Assembly (NCBI GenBank): GCA_019118345.1
Contig: DWZD01000019.1
Span: forward strand, 1-64,000
Source: Candidatus Desulfovibrio intestinavium
Lineage (GTDB): Bacteria; Desulfobacterota; Desulfovibrionia; Desulfovibrionales; Desulfovibrionaceae
DNA: 64,000 nt
Direction of reading: 5' to 3'
Made by a program: the position numbers and the translations under genes. How positions within the stretch are numbered: the first letter of the stretch is position 1; every line of letters starts with the position of its first letter. Shown here piece by piece: positions 51,737 to 60,804 of the stretch. The notes under the pieces are model-generated. The model saw only the letters and a list, made by a program, of their open reading frames with translations, made no database searches and was not told the origin of the DNA.

Positions 51737-53035
51737 ATGAAAGACCCGCAAACCCCCCAGGCCGCCGCACATGAAAGCGCAGCATCCGGCTTCAACCGCA
51801 TGCGCTCCAAACTTTCATTTGCCCGTCTTGTGGAAATGGGCGCCAAGATGGGGTTGGAAAATCCCCTCTTTCTCTGCCATGACCGTGCCGCCAAGGCCAC
51901 GGCCCAGATAGGCGGCAAGGAGTACCTCAACTTTTCCACCTACGACTACCTCGATCTCAACACGCACCCCGAAATCACCGAGGCAGTCACCGAGGCCGCG
52001 CGTCTTTTCGGCTCCTCAGCCGGCGCGAGCCGCCTCGTGGGGGGAGAACGCCCGCCGCACCGTCAGCTCGAGCAGGCCATTGCCCGCCTCTACGGCGTGG
52101 AGGACTGCATCGCCTATGTGAGCGGCCATGCCACCAACGTCTCGACCCTGGGCTTCATGTTCGGCCCGCGCGACGCCATTTTTTATGACGGGCTGGCGCA
52201 CAACTCCCTCATGCAGGGCGCGCGCCTTTCCGGCGCGGAGCGCTATTCCTACACGCACAACGATTGCGACGCGCTGGAGGCGCTGCTCAAGGCCCATCGC
52301 GACAAGCACAAGCGGGCGGTCATCGTTACCGAGGGCCTGTTCAGCATGGACGGGAACATCCCGGATTTGCCGCGGCTCATCCGTTTGAAAAAACAGTACG
52401 ACTGCATGCTGCTCGTGGACGAGGCCCATTCCTTCGGGGTGCTCGGAGCCACGGGGCGCGGCGCGCATGAATACTTCGGCATTGACGCCCATGAAGTGGA
52501 CATGTGGATGAGCACGCTCAGCAAGAGCATGTGCGGCTGCGGCGGCTTCATTGCCGGCAGCGGCGAACTGGTGGAGTTCCTGCGCTACGGTTCGCCGGGC
52601 TTCGTCTTCAGCGTGGGCATGCCGCCCATTGTGGCCGCCGCCTGCCACAAGGCCCTGGAACTCATGCTGCGCGAGCCGCAGCGCGTGCACAAGCTCCAGC
52701 GCATCAGCCAGTTCTTCCTGGAATATGCCAAGGACAAGGGACTGGATACCGGCGCGGCCCAGGGCTACGCCATTGTGCCGATCATGGTCGGCGACTCCAT
52801 GGCCGCGGGATTCCTGGCCAACCTGCTGTTCAAGCGCGGCCTCTATGTCATGCCCATCACCTTCCCGGCCGTGAAGGAAGGCGAGGCGCGTCTGCGTTTC
52901 TTCCTTTCCGCCGCCCATTCCGAGGATCAGATCCGTCAGGCGCTGGATGCCGTGCAGGAAGATCTGCCCCGGGCACGGGAAATCGTGGAAACCTACAAAC
53001 GGGAACACGCCGACGATCCCGTGGATGAACAATAG
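51737..53035 (+). CDS. Alpha-oxoamine synthase (KBL/AONS/serine palmitoyltransferase type)
   Basis: A 432-aa PLP-dependent acyltransferase. YLNFSTYDYLDLNTHPEITEAV and GSSAGASRLVGGERPPHRQLEQAIARLYG are the family start; DEAHSFGVLGATGRG gives the PLP Asp/His, and STLSKSMCGCGGFIAGS the Schiff-base Lys. These enzymes condense an acyl thioester with an amino acid. BioF, Kbl and serine palmitoyltransferase share the fold. Here no biotin or threonine genes are near, while a carrier-protein gene is divergent, so the acyl donor may be the ACP of the 47733-51521 protein, as proposed for RkpG with RkpA. The ATG at 51737 is preceded by GAGG at 10 bases. Confidence 0.85.
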   Translation: MKDPQTPQAAAHESAASGFNRMRSKLSFARLVEMGAKMGLENPLFLCHDRAAKATAQIGGKEYLNFSTYDYLDLNTHPEITEAVTEAARLFGSSAGASRLVGGERPPHRQLEQAIARLYGVEDCIAYVSGHATNVSTLGFMFGPRDAIFYDGLAHNSLMQGARLSGAERYSYTHNDCDALEALLKAHRDKHKRAVIVTEGLFSMDGNIPDLPRLIRLKKQYDCMLLVDEAHSFGVLGATGRGAHEYFGIDAHEVDMWMSTLSKSMCGCGGFIAGSGELVEFLRYGSPGFVFSVGMPPIVAAACHKALELMLREPQRVHKLQRISQFFLEYAKDKGLDTGAAQGYAIVPIMVGDSMAAGFLANLLFKRGLYVMPITFPAVKEGEARLRFFLSAAHSEDQIRQALDAVQEDLPRAREIVETYKREHADDPVDEQ

Positions 53036-53108
53036 ATGAATCATTCCGGGGCCGGGGCCGCAACGCCCCGGCCCTTCCTTCCCCCTGTCCGCGTCTTCAG
53101 GAGTTGCC

Positions 53109-54497
53109 ATGACCACGGCCAGCGATACGCCCCGGCAGTCCGTCTCTCCCGCCCCGCCCCTGCCCGGCCCGATGCCGCGCACGGCCTATGTGCTGCTCTG
53201 GTTTCCGCTCTCCTCAGAGACCTTCATCTTCCGCGAGATTCAGCGCCTGCATGCCCTGGGCATGCCCCTGCAGATCTACACCATGTACGGCAAACGCCTG
53301 CAGGGCGGCAGCCAGGAAATGCACCATACCGCCCTGCCCATCAAACGATTGGGCATTCCGGCCTCCTTCCGCATGCTCGCCGCGTTTTTGCGCGCTCTGG
53401 GGCGTGCCCCCGGCCCGGTCTGGCGGCTCATGCGCGAGGGGCTGTTCCGCCGCATGCGCAATCTGGAAGCCACGGGCGAAAATGCGTGGTGCTTTTTTGC
53501 CGGCTTCCTGCTGGCCGAGCTGGCCCGGCGCGATGGCGTGGAATTGCTGCACGCTGCCTGGGCCAACGGCTGCGCCACGGCGGTCTGGGTGGCCTCGCGC
53601 CTGTCCGGCATCCCCTTTGCCTTTACCGGACGCGCCGGCGACATCTATCCTCAGGACGGCATTCTGCGCGAAAAGGCCCGGGATGCCCTCTTCATCCGCA
53701 CCAACAATCAGGCCAATGTGGCCTGGCTGCAATCCTTCTGTCCGGAGGACGAGCCGGACAAGGTGCATGCCGTCTACAACGGATTGACCCTTGTCCGGCG
53801 CACGGAATGCGCCATGACCTTTGCGCCGCCGTTCCGGCTGCTGGCCGTGGGGCGCTTCTGCCGCACCAAGGGCTTCCCCGAACTGCTGACCATGATGGCC
53901 CGCCTGCGGCGCGAGGGCATGCCCGTGCATCTGACGCTCGTCGGCGACGGCGGCTGGCGGCGCAAGCTGCGGGCCTTGCGCAAGCGCCTTCATCTCGAAG
54001 GGGTGGTGAGCATGCCCGGCTTTGTGCCCAATGATCGCATACGCGACTACATGCACGACCACGATATCCTTGTCGTGCCCAGCGTGGTGCACACCAACGG
54101 CGACCGTGACGGCATTCCCAATGTGATCATGGAGGCCCTTTCCTGCCGCATGCCCGTGGTGACCACCGACGTCTGCGGCATTCGCGAGGTCATTGAGGAC
54201 GGCGTCACCGGCCTGCTCGTGCCGCAGCGCGATCCCGCCGCCCTGGCCCTGGCGGTGCGGCGCATGCTCGGCGACCGGGAGGCCGCCTTGCGCATGGCCG
54301 AAGCCGGACGCGAACGGGTGCTGCGCATGTTCGACAGCGAAGCGAATACCCGGCAGCTAGCTGAACTTTATTGCGGCCAAATGGCGGACTGGCGGGCCTC
54401 ACGTCCGGATATCTGGCTTTTTACCCGTGGCCTGCCGCCACAAGACGACGAGGATCGGCATGAGCCGCCCCATACTGTGGCTGGCCGCCAGTCTTGA
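53109..54497 (+). CDS. Glycosyltransferase family 4 (first of two)
   Basis: A 462-aa GT-B fold enzyme. The N-terminal domain begins TAYVLLWFPLSSETFIFREIQRLHALG, a motif shared by colanic-acid-type transferases. The C-terminal domain has FRLLAVGRFCRTKGFPELL, LVGDGGW, GFVPNDRIRDYM and the nucleotide-sugar site PSVVHTNGDRDGIPNVIMEALSCRMPVVTTDVCGIREVIEDGVTGLLV. It is a retaining transferase acting in the cytoplasm on a lipid-linked acceptor, by family precedent. AGGAG lies 5 bases before the ATG. The end overlaps the deacetylase-like gene by 38 bp. Confidence 0.9.
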   Translation: MTTASDTPRQSVSPAPPLPGPMPRTAYVLLWFPLSSETFIFREIQRLHALGMPLQIYTMYGKRLQGGSQEMHHTALPIKRLGIPASFRMLAAFLRALGRAPGPVWRLMREGLFRRMRNLEATGENAWCFFAGFLLAELARRDGVELLHAAWANGCATAVWVASRLSGIPFAFTGRAGDIYPQDGILREKARDALFIRTNNQANVAWLQSFCPEDEPDKVHAVYNGLTLVRRTECAMTFAPPFRLLAVGRFCRTKGFPELLTMMARLRREGMPVHLTLVGDGGWRRKLRALRKRLHLEGVVSMPGFVPNDRIRDYMHDHDILVVPSVVHTNGDRDGIPNVIMEALSCRMPVVTTDVCGIREVIEDGVTGLLVPQRDPAALALAVRRMLGDREAALRMAEAGRERVLRMFDSEANTRQLAELYCGQMADWRASRPDIWLFTRGLPPQDDEDRHEPPHTVAGRQS

Positions 54498-55506
54498 TGT
54501 GGAAGAGGAGGGCCTTTTCGGCGGGCGCTACGATTGCCGTACCCCCACGGTACGCAATACTTCCCACCTCTACCGGCTTGCGCCCCTGCTGGAACGCGGC
54601 CTCCGGCCCACGCTTTTCTGCGCGTACAGCGTACTGACCGACGCCGCCTCCCGCCGCGAGCTTGCCAGCCTGCGCGACCGGCATGGTGCGGAAATTGCCG
54701 CCCACCTGCACCACTGGAACACGCCGCCGCTGGACAACGGCCCGGCCACGCGGCATGCGGTTCCGGCCGCGGCACTGGATGCCCAGACCTTCCGGGCCAA
54801 GATGCAGCGCCTGCTGGCCGCCGGCAAGGACTTTCAGGGTGAGGCGCTGCGCTCCTTCCGTATGGGACGCTGGGATCTGCATCGCCACCACTGGCCCGTG
54901 CTGGCGGAACTGGGCCTGAATTGCGACGCCTCGGTGCGCCCCCTGCACGGAGCGCGTTGCGATGCGCGCGGGCAGCGGACGCGCCCCGACCATTTTGCCG
55001 CGCCGCGCACCCCCTATGCCGTCCGCACGGACTGCGGCGACATTCTGGAGGTTCCCCTTTCGGTGGTGCCGCTGACCGCCGCACTGCCCGCCGCGATCCG
55101 GCGTCTGCCTGCCGGCCTGCGCCGGCGCGCCGAGGGCGGCTTTCCGCACTGGGGGGCGCTGAGCCTGCTGCCCGTGGAGCATCCCCTGCCGGTCATGCGG
55201 TACATGACCCGTCGCTTTGTGGCCGCCGGCGGACGTGTGCTCAGCCTGACCTGGCATTCCTCGGAAATCATGCCCGGCGGCGCGCCGCACATGCCCGACG
55301 AGGCCCATGTGGCCCGTTTTATAACAAAAATTTCACGTTATCTTGACTGGTTGCCAACGATTGGCGAGCTACGTTACCTTACCATGCAGGACATCCGAAG
55401 AGAAATGCGACAGGTTCCGGTTCCCGTCTGCCCCCCCGATGCTGACTGGAGCGTCGCCCCCCATGCGGGACGCCCTGTTTCTTCCGGCTTACAGGAGGAT
55501 TCATGA
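54460..55506 (+). CDS. Polysaccharide deacetylase-like protein
   Basis: A 348-aa protein. LWLAASLDVEEEGLF fits the NodB-domain strand-1 Asp motif. HGAEIAAHLHHWNTPP supplies the His-x3-His metal pair, and RSFRMGRWDLHRHHWPVLAELGL matches the RxGR/catalytic-base strand and helix. VLSLTWHSSEIMPGGAPHM gives the late His. It would remove N- or O-acetyl groups from a glycan or a lipid-linked sugar. There is no signal peptide, so action is cytoplasmic. The ATG at 54460 lies inside the end of the first glycosyltransferase gene. Confidence 0.75.
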   Translation: MSRPILWLAASLDVEEEGLFGGRYDCRTPTVRNTSHLYRLAPLLERGLRPTLFCAYSVLTDAASRRELASLRDRHGAEIAAHLHHWNTPPLDNGPATRHAVPAAALDAQTFRAKMQRLLAAGKDFQGEALRSFRMGRWDLHRHHWPVLAELGLNCDASVRPLHGARCDARGQRTRPDHFAAPRTPYAVRTDCGDILEVPLSVVPLTAALPAAIRRLPAGLRRRAEGGFPHWGALSLLPVEHPLPVMRYMTRRFVAAGGRVLSLTWHSSEIMPGGAPHMPDEAHVARFITKISRYLDWLPTIGELRYLTMQDIRREMRQVPVPVCPPDADWSVAPHAGRPVSSGLQEDS

Positions 55507-56810
55507 TACCGAACCCATCCGCTGATACCAGCGCCCCCCTGCCCCCCGGGCTGCCGCATCTGGCCATTGTCCTGCTCTGGTATCCGCTGTTCACCCAACC
55601 GTTCATCTTTCGCGAGGTGGAGGCGTTGCGCCGTCGCCTGCCGCTCAAGGTCTATACCCTCTATGGGCGCAACACGCGCTGCTGCTCCGGGGAAATGCTG
55701 GCTGCGGGCAGCGACGTGCACCGCCTGGGCGTGCCTGCCCTGCCGCGGCTGCTGGGCGCATTTTTTGTCCAGCTGCTGACGCATCCGCTGCGTCTGGCCC
55801 GTCTGCTCCGTTCCTGCCTGTTTCATCGCTGGGCCACATGGGAGACGCTGGGCGAAAACTGCTGGGCCTTTCTGGCCGGACTGCATCTGGCGCGCCTCAT
55901 GCGCGAGGACGGCATGGACATGATCTATGCGCCCTGGCCGCGCGGCACGGCGACCGCCGCCCGGGTGGCCGCCTGCCTTGCGCATATCCCCTTTGCCACG
56001 TCCGTGCGCGGCGACAACCTGGAACCGGCGGATCCGGATCTGGCCGACAAGCTGCGCGATGCCCTCTTTGTGCGCGTCAACAACGCCGCGGACAAGGAGC
56101 GCACGGAAACGTTCGCCGCCGGCGAGGCGCGGGACAAAACCTGCCTTGTCTACAACAGCCTGACCCTGCCGGCGGATGCCGCCTGCCCCATTCGCCTGCA
56201 GGCCCCGTTCCGCCTGCTGGCGCTGGGCCGTTTTGACGTCACCAAGGGCTTTGACATCCTCCTGCGCGCCTGCGCCGTTCTCAAGGAACGCAACCTGCCC
56301 TTCACCCTGACCCTGGCGGGCAGCGGCGGGCATCTGCTCGGTCTGGGCAATGAGGAAAAGCACCTCCTTGCCCTGCGCACGGAGCTGGGGCTGGAACAGT
56401 GCGTGCAGCTGCCCGGCCTGGTCAATCACAATGAACTGCCCGCCCTGCTCATGGCCCATGACATCTTTGTGGCGCCCTGCGTGGTGCATGCCTCGGGACG
56501 GCGCGACGGCATTCCCAATACGGTCATCGAGGCCCTGTCCTACGGCATGCCGGTGGTCAGCACCAATATCAACGCCCTGCCCGAAGTCGTCCGCCATGAG
56601 GAAACCGGGCTGGCCGTGCCGCCGTCCGACCCCGCGGCCCTGGCCGACGCCATCCAGCGCCTTGTGGAACACCCCGAAGAGGCCCGGCGCCTTGGCGAGC
56701 AGGGACGGCAGCTGGCCCGGCGCATGTTTGATCCCGACACCAACAGCCGTATGCTGGCGGAGCTTTTTGCCGACCGCCATGCCCGGTGGAAGCGGACATG
56801 TGCGGCATAG
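55503..56810 (+). CDS. Glycosyltransferase family 4 (second of two)
   Basis: A 435-aa GT-B enzyme, a clear paralogue of the one encoded at 53109-54497: LAIVLLWYPLFTQPFIFREVEALRRRLPLKVYTLYG at the start, and FRLLALGRFDVTKGFDILL, VVHASGRRDGIPNTVIEALSYGMPVVSTNINALPEVVRHEETGLAV in the donor domain. The pair probably adds successive sugars to the same acceptor. It overlaps the deacetylase stop by 4 bp with AGGAGG upstream, and its end overlaps asnB by 13 bp. Confidence 0.9.
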   Translation: MIPNPSADTSAPLPPGLPHLAIVLLWYPLFTQPFIFREVEALRRRLPLKVYTLYGRNTRCCSGEMLAAGSDVHRLGVPALPRLLGAFFVQLLTHPLRLARLLRSCLFHRWATWETLGENCWAFLAGLHLARLMREDGMDMIYAPWPRGTATAARVAACLAHIPFATSVRGDNLEPADPDLADKLRDALFVRVNNAADKERTETFAAGEARDKTCLVYNSLTLPADAACPIRLQAPFRLLALGRFDVTKGFDILLRACAVLKERNLPFTLTLAGSGGHLLGLGNEEKHLLALRTELGLEQCVQLPGLVNHNELPALLMAHDIFVAPCVVHASGRRDGIPNTVIEALSYGMPVVSTNINALPEVVRHEETGLAVPPSDPAALADAIQRLVEHPEEARRLGEQGRQLARRMFDPDTNSRMLAELFADRHARWKRTCAA

Positions 56811-58708
56811 CCGGCATTTGCGCCGTCAACGGGCAGCCCCTGCCGGAGGACGCCGCCGCCCAGGTGGAGGCCATGTGCCGGCGCATGCGCCACCGGGGGC
56901 CTGACGGGCAGGGCGTCTGGCAGGAAGGCGGCGTCTGTCTGGGGCATCGCCGTCTGTCCATCATTGACCTTGCGGGCGGCGCGCAGCCCATGCACAGCGC
57001 CGACAATCGCCTCCATGTGACCTTCAACGGCGAAATCTACAATTTCCCGGAACTGCGGCAGGAACTGGAAGCCCGGGGGCATGTCTTCCGCACGACCTCG
57101 GATACGGAAATCATCCTGGCGGGCTGGCGGGCCTGGGGTCGGGACTGTCTGCAACGCTTTGACGGCATGTTTGCCCTTGCCCTCTGGGACGCACAGGAAA
57201 AGCGCCTGTTCTGCGCCCGCGACCGCTTCGGCAAGAAGCCCTTTTTTTACACCCTGCAGGCTGGCCGTCTTGCCTTCGCCTCGGAGCTGAGCGCCCTGAC
57301 CAGCCTGCCCGGGCTGACCTTCAGCCTGTCCCCGCAGGCCATCATGCGCTATCTGGCCTACGAATATGTGCCCACCCCGCAGACCATGTACGCCGAGGCC
57401 CATTCCCTGCCCCCCGCCCACTGGCTGGAACTGCATGAAGGGCAGCTGCGCACGGAACGCTACTGGGATCTGCCCTTTCCTGACGAGGACGATGCCCGCG
57501 ACGAACACGAGATCTGCGCCGCCTACCACGAGCTGCTCTCCCGGGCGGTCAAGCGCCGCATGATCAGCGACGTGCCGCTGGGGGTTTTTCTTTCCGGCGG
57601 CATTGACTCCTCCATCGTGGCCGGACTCATGGCCCGGCAGTCGTCCGCGCCGGTGAAAACCTTTTCCATCGGCTTCCGCGAAGCCAGCTATGACGAAAGC
57701 CGCTATGCCCGCATTGTGGCCCGCCGCTGGCAGACCGATCATCACGAGCGCATCCTCTCGGCCGAGGACTGTGCCGAACACCTGCCGCGAATCATCAGCT
57801 GCATGGACGTGCCCCTGGCCGACGCCTCGGTGGCGCCCACCTGGCTGCTTTCCGGCGTCACCCGCGAAAAGGTCACGGTGGCGCTGGGCGGGGACGGCGC
57901 CGACGAACTCTGGGCCGGATACGAACACTATATCGGCTACAAGGTCGCCACCTGGTACAATGCCCTGCCCGCGGGCCTGCGCCGGGGCTGCATCGAACCG
58001 CTCTGCCGCCTGCTGCCCTCCTCCTCGGGCTACATCAATCCGCGCCTGGCCGTGCAGACCTTCCTGCGCGGCGCGCACGCGCCGGACTGGCTGCGGGTGC
58101 AGACCCTGCTCACCGCCCTCGGCCCGGACGTCCAGCGGGACTTGCTGGCCCGGCCCGACCCGGACTTTCTGCGCGAGGAAAACCTGTTTGCCCCCACCCG
58201 GGAGCACTTTGACCACTGGCCGCCCGGCCCCTCCCCGCTGGCCCGCGCCTTTCACGTCTATGCCCGGCAGTACCTGCTGGACGATATTCTGGTCAAGGTT
58301 GACCGCTGCTCCATGCTCTGTTCGCTGGAAGTGCGCGCGCCCTTCCTTGACCGGGACGCGGCGGAATTCGTGGCCCGCCTGCCCATACGCCACAAGCTGC
58401 GGGGCTTCAAGCGCAAGTATCTGCTCAAGCGGGCCTTTGCCGACGTGCTGCCGCCGGAAATCCTGCACCGCAACAAGCGCGGCTTTCAGATTCCCGTGGC
58501 CGACTGGCTGCGCGGACGGCTGCGCCCCCTGCTCGAGGACATGCTCGCCCCGGCCCGGTTGCGGGAACAGGGCATCCTTGATCCGCAGGCGGCGCGGCGG
58601 CTCATGGACGCCCACTTCAGCCGCCGTCAGGATCTGCGCAAGCCGCTCTGGACGCTGCTTGTCCTGCAGCTCTGGCTGGAGGCCCGGGGGCACGACGCGC
58701 AGGGCTGA
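56798..58708 (+). CDS. asnB: Asparagine synthase (glutamine-hydrolysing) family amidotransferase
   Basis: A 636-aa protein. The N-terminal class II glutaminase starts MCGIAGI (catalytic Cys2 after Met removal), with RHRGPDGQG, LGHRRLSIIDL and FNGEIYNFPELR. The C-terminal synthetase has the ATP-pyrophosphatase loop GVFLSGGIDSSIVAGLM, VALGGDGADELWAGY and DDILVKVDRCSMLCSLEVRAPFLD. In capsule and EPS clusters such proteins often amidate a sugar acid rather than make asparagine; with five glycan genes upstream that is plausible here. It is the last gene of the rightward operon. Confidence 0.88.
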   Translation: MCGIAGICAVNGQPLPEDAAAQVEAMCRRMRHRGPDGQGVWQEGGVCLGHRRLSIIDLAGGAQPMHSADNRLHVTFNGEIYNFPELRQELEARGHVFRTTSDTEIILAGWRAWGRDCLQRFDGMFALALWDAQEKRLFCARDRFGKKPFFYTLQAGRLAFASELSALTSLPGLTFSLSPQAIMRYLAYEYVPTPQTMYAEAHSLPPAHWLELHEGQLRTERYWDLPFPDEDDARDEHEICAAYHELLSRAVKRRMISDVPLGVFLSGGIDSSIVAGLMARQSSAPVKTFSIGFREASYDESRYARIVARRWQTDHHERILSAEDCAEHLPRIISCMDVPLADASVAPTWLLSGVTREKVTVALGGDGADELWAGYEHYIGYKVATWYNALPAGLRRGCIEPLCRLLPSSSGYINPRLAVQTFLRGAHAPDWLRVQTLLTALGPDVQRDLLARPDPDFLREENLFAPTREHFDHWPPGPSPLARAFHVYARQYLLDDILVKVDRCSMLCSLEVRAPFLDRDAAEFVARLPIRHKLRGFKRKYLLKRAFADVLPPEILHRNKRGFQIPVADWLRGRLRPLLEDMLAPARLREQGILDPQAARRLMDAHFSRRQDLRKPLWTLLVLQLWLEARGHDAQG

Positions 58709-58788
58709 TCCGCAGGCCGCAGGGCCGCACGCCAGCCGCTGCCGCCCGACCTGCAACAGAGCGATACGATTGTCGCGGCAAACAAGGC

Positions 58789-58817
58789 TTGCCCCCCTTC
58801 GGCGCAGTGCTTATACT
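58789..58817 (+). promoter_or_regulatory. htpX promoter
   Basis: TTGCCC, 17 bp, TATACT (4 and 5 of 6). The start point is about 40 bases before the htpX ATG. Confidence 0.55.
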
Positions 58818-58863
58818 GAAAGGGAAACGCCGCCTCGCGGCGCAAGCCTTTCAAGGAGCATAC

Positions 58864-59739
58864 ATGACCAGTCAGATAAAAACCATTCTCCTGCTCGGCC
58901 TCCTTTCCGCCGTCATCATCGGTCTGGGGGGGCTTGTGGGCGGACGCAGCGGCATCATCATCGCCTGCGTCCTGGCCCTGCTCATGAATGTGGGGAGTTA
59001 CTGGTTTTCGGATTCCATTGTCCTGCGCATGTACCGTGCGCGTGAACTCAGCCGGGACGAAGCGCCGTGGCTGCATCAGATCGTCGAAAACCTGGCCCGC
59101 AATGCCGGCATTCCCAAGCCCCGCATCTGCAGCATTCCTGAAGACGCCCCCAATGCCTTTGCCACGGGCCGCGATCCTGAGCACGGCGTGGTAGCCGTAA
59201 CCGAGGGCATTTTGCGCATCCTCTCCCCCGAGGAGCTGCGCGGGGTGCTGGCCCATGAAATGGCGCACATCGCCAACCGCGACATCCTCATCCAGACCAT
59301 CGCCGGCGTCATGGGTTCGGTCATCGTCATGCTGGCCAACATGCTGCAATTTGCCGCCTTCTTCGGCGGGAACCGCAGCAATGAGGACGGCGAGGGCGGC
59401 ACCAGCCCGCTGGCAGGCATCGTTCTGGCCATCCTGGCCCCCATTGCCGCCAGTCTCATCCAGATGGCCATTTCCCGCTCGCGCGAATATCTCGCCGACG
59501 AAACCGGCGCCCGTCTCTGCGGGCAGCCGCTGGCCCTGGCCGGCGCCCTGCACAAGCTCAGCGGCGCCAGCGGTGCATTGCCCCTGCGCAGCGGCAACGC
59601 CTGCACCGAACAGATGTTCATCGTCAAGCCCGTGTTCGGCTTCGGCGGCAGCATGAACAATCTGTTCAGCACCCATCCGCCCATCGAGGAACGCATCCAG
59701 CGCCTTGTGGATATGAACCGTACCGGTCAGTTCCGCTAA
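58864..59739 (+). CDS. htpX: Membrane zinc metalloprotease HtpX
   Basis: A 291-aa M48 protease. Two N-terminal membrane helices (TILLLGLLSAVIIGLGGLVGG; GIIIACVLALLMNVGSYWF) are followed by the zinc site VLAHEMAHIANRDIL (HExxH) and the third ligand Glu in SREYLADETGARL. Two more hydrophobic segments (IAGVMGSVIVMLANML; LAGIVLAILAPIAASLI) flank the site. It degrades misfolded inner-membrane proteins, by family precedent. AAGGAG lies 6 bases before the ATG. Confidence 0.95.
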   Translation: MTSQIKTILLLGLLSAVIIGLGGLVGGRSGIIIACVLALLMNVGSYWFSDSIVLRMYRARELSRDEAPWLHQIVENLARNAGIPKPRICSIPEDAPNAFATGRDPEHGVVAVTEGILRILSPEELRGVLAHEMAHIANRDILIQTIAGVMGSVIVMLANMLQFAAFFGGNRSNEDGEGGTSPLAGIVLAILAPIAASLIQMAISRSREYLADETGARLCGQPLALAGALHKLSGASGALPLRSGNACTEQMFIVKPVFGFGGSMNNLFSTHPPIEERIQRLVDMNRTGQFR

Positions 59740-59766
59740 CCGACCGCACGCCGCCAAGGAGTTACC

Positions 59767-60186
59767 ATGATCCGTCCGCTTTCCCGCCTTGCTCTCCTCT
59801 GCGTCTGCTGCCTGCTGCTCGGGGCCTGTTCCGCACGACAGCAACAGGCGGATACGCTCTTCCCCGAAGACTGCGAGAAGGCCTACACCTATGCGCCCGG
59901 CAACTACATCATTGAAATTGCCGGCGGCTCCGAGGTGGTGCTTGATCCCCTGATGCATGATTTCCTGCTGTTCTGCAGCGCCAAACAGGCCCACGACCAT
60001 GTACTGGAAGAAATCAGCCGTCACCGCCTGCCGCGCGGCGACTGGCGCATCTATGTGGTAGGCGGTTCCTTCCGCGATCTGGCCCAGCCTGCGGGCGGGA
60101 ATACCTATGTGCTCAAGCGTATGGCCCCGCTGGTGGATTGGGTATCGGAAATGCCGGTGGGCAATATGCGCTACATCGAACCGTAG
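59767..60186 (+). CDS. Small lipoprotein of unknown function
   Basis: A 139-aa protein with signal peptide and lipobox LGAC (Cys about residue 21). The mature part is mixed alpha/beta (YIIEIAGGSEVVLDPLM, HDFLLFCSAKQAHDHVLEEI, WRIYVVGGSFRDLAQPAGGNTYVLKRMAPLVDWV). The family is not recognised. GGAG lies 6 bases before the ATG, 27 bp after htpX, so it is probably co-transcribed. Its 3' part is duplicated just downstream. Confidence 0.75.
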   Translation: MIRPLSRLALLCVCCLLLGACSARQQQADTLFPEDCEKAYTYAPGNYIIEIAGGSEVVLDPLMHDFLLFCSAKQAHDHVLEEISRHRLPRGDWRIYVVGGSFRDLAQPAGGNTYVLKRMAPLVDWVSEMPVGNMRYIEP

Positions 60187-60210
60187 GCCGCGCCATACCA
60201 CTGCAGCCCG

Positions 60211-60246
60211 GCGGGCAGGAGGGGAGACCCTTCCGCCCGCTTTTTT
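60211..60246 (+). terminator. Terminator of the htpX-lipoprotein operon
   Basis: GCGGGC with an inner GGGG/CCCT pairing to GCCCGC, then six T. Confidence 0.7.
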
Positions 60247-60253
60247 GTCGCTC

Positions 60254-60513
60254 GCAGCGCCAAACAGGCCCACGACCATGCGCGAGAAGAAATCAGCCGT
60301 CACCGCCTGCCGCCGCGCGACTGGCGCATCTATCGCATCTATGTGGTAGGCGGTTCCTTCCGCGATCTGGCCCAGCCTGCGGGCGGGAATGCCTATGTGC
60401 GCATGCGCATGGCCCCGCTGGCGGATGGGCTATCGGCAATGCCGGTGGGCCATATGCGCTGCATCGAACCGCAGACCGCGCCATACCGCCGCAGCCCGAC
60501 GGGCAGGAGGGGA
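60254..60513 (+). pseudogene. Partial tandem copy of the lipoprotein gene
   Basis: Bases 60254-60513 repeat 59975-60225 (the last 70 codons plus 3' flank) with scattered changes and one 9-bp internal tandem duplication (CGCATCTAT twice). The reading frame is still open and in the same phase as the parent, running to a stop at 60556-60558. It has no signal peptide, no start with a ribosome site, and lies behind a terminator. The terminator's T-run is not repeated. It is probably not expressed as a protein. Confidence 0.75.
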
Positions 60514-60804
60514 AAAAACGCGCCTTGTTTCGCGCGTCGCGGCGGCGTGCGGCACTAGCCTGGACGAGCCGGCGGGAATCTGACTCGACGCCATTCCCAC
60601 GCCATAATGCAACAGGCCGCCGGGGGGTCGGCGGCCTGCGCGAGAGGGAGGATGTTCCAACGGTTAGAGGTTACTGTTCAAGTGAGGAGGAGTTGTCATT
60701 GGTTGAGGGTTAATGGAATGAGGAGGAAGTTGTATGCGTACCGCCATGAGGCGGACAATTTCACGTTTTGCGTGTCTTTGGGATGTCGTGCGCTTGCTGC
60801 GGTT
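60514..60804. other. Gene-free stretch after the partial copy
   Basis: It holds a hairpin at about 60611-60634 (GGCCGCC with GGCGGCC) without a T-run. Several GAGG-rich segments follow, but no credible reading frame. No terminator for the ZraP-like gene (which ends at 60805) is evident. Confidence 0.45.

Noticed and set aside
51737-53035. BioF (8-amino-7-oxononanoate synthase) for biotin
   Set aside because: No biotin genes nearby; the neighbours are glycan genes and an ACP-containing protein.
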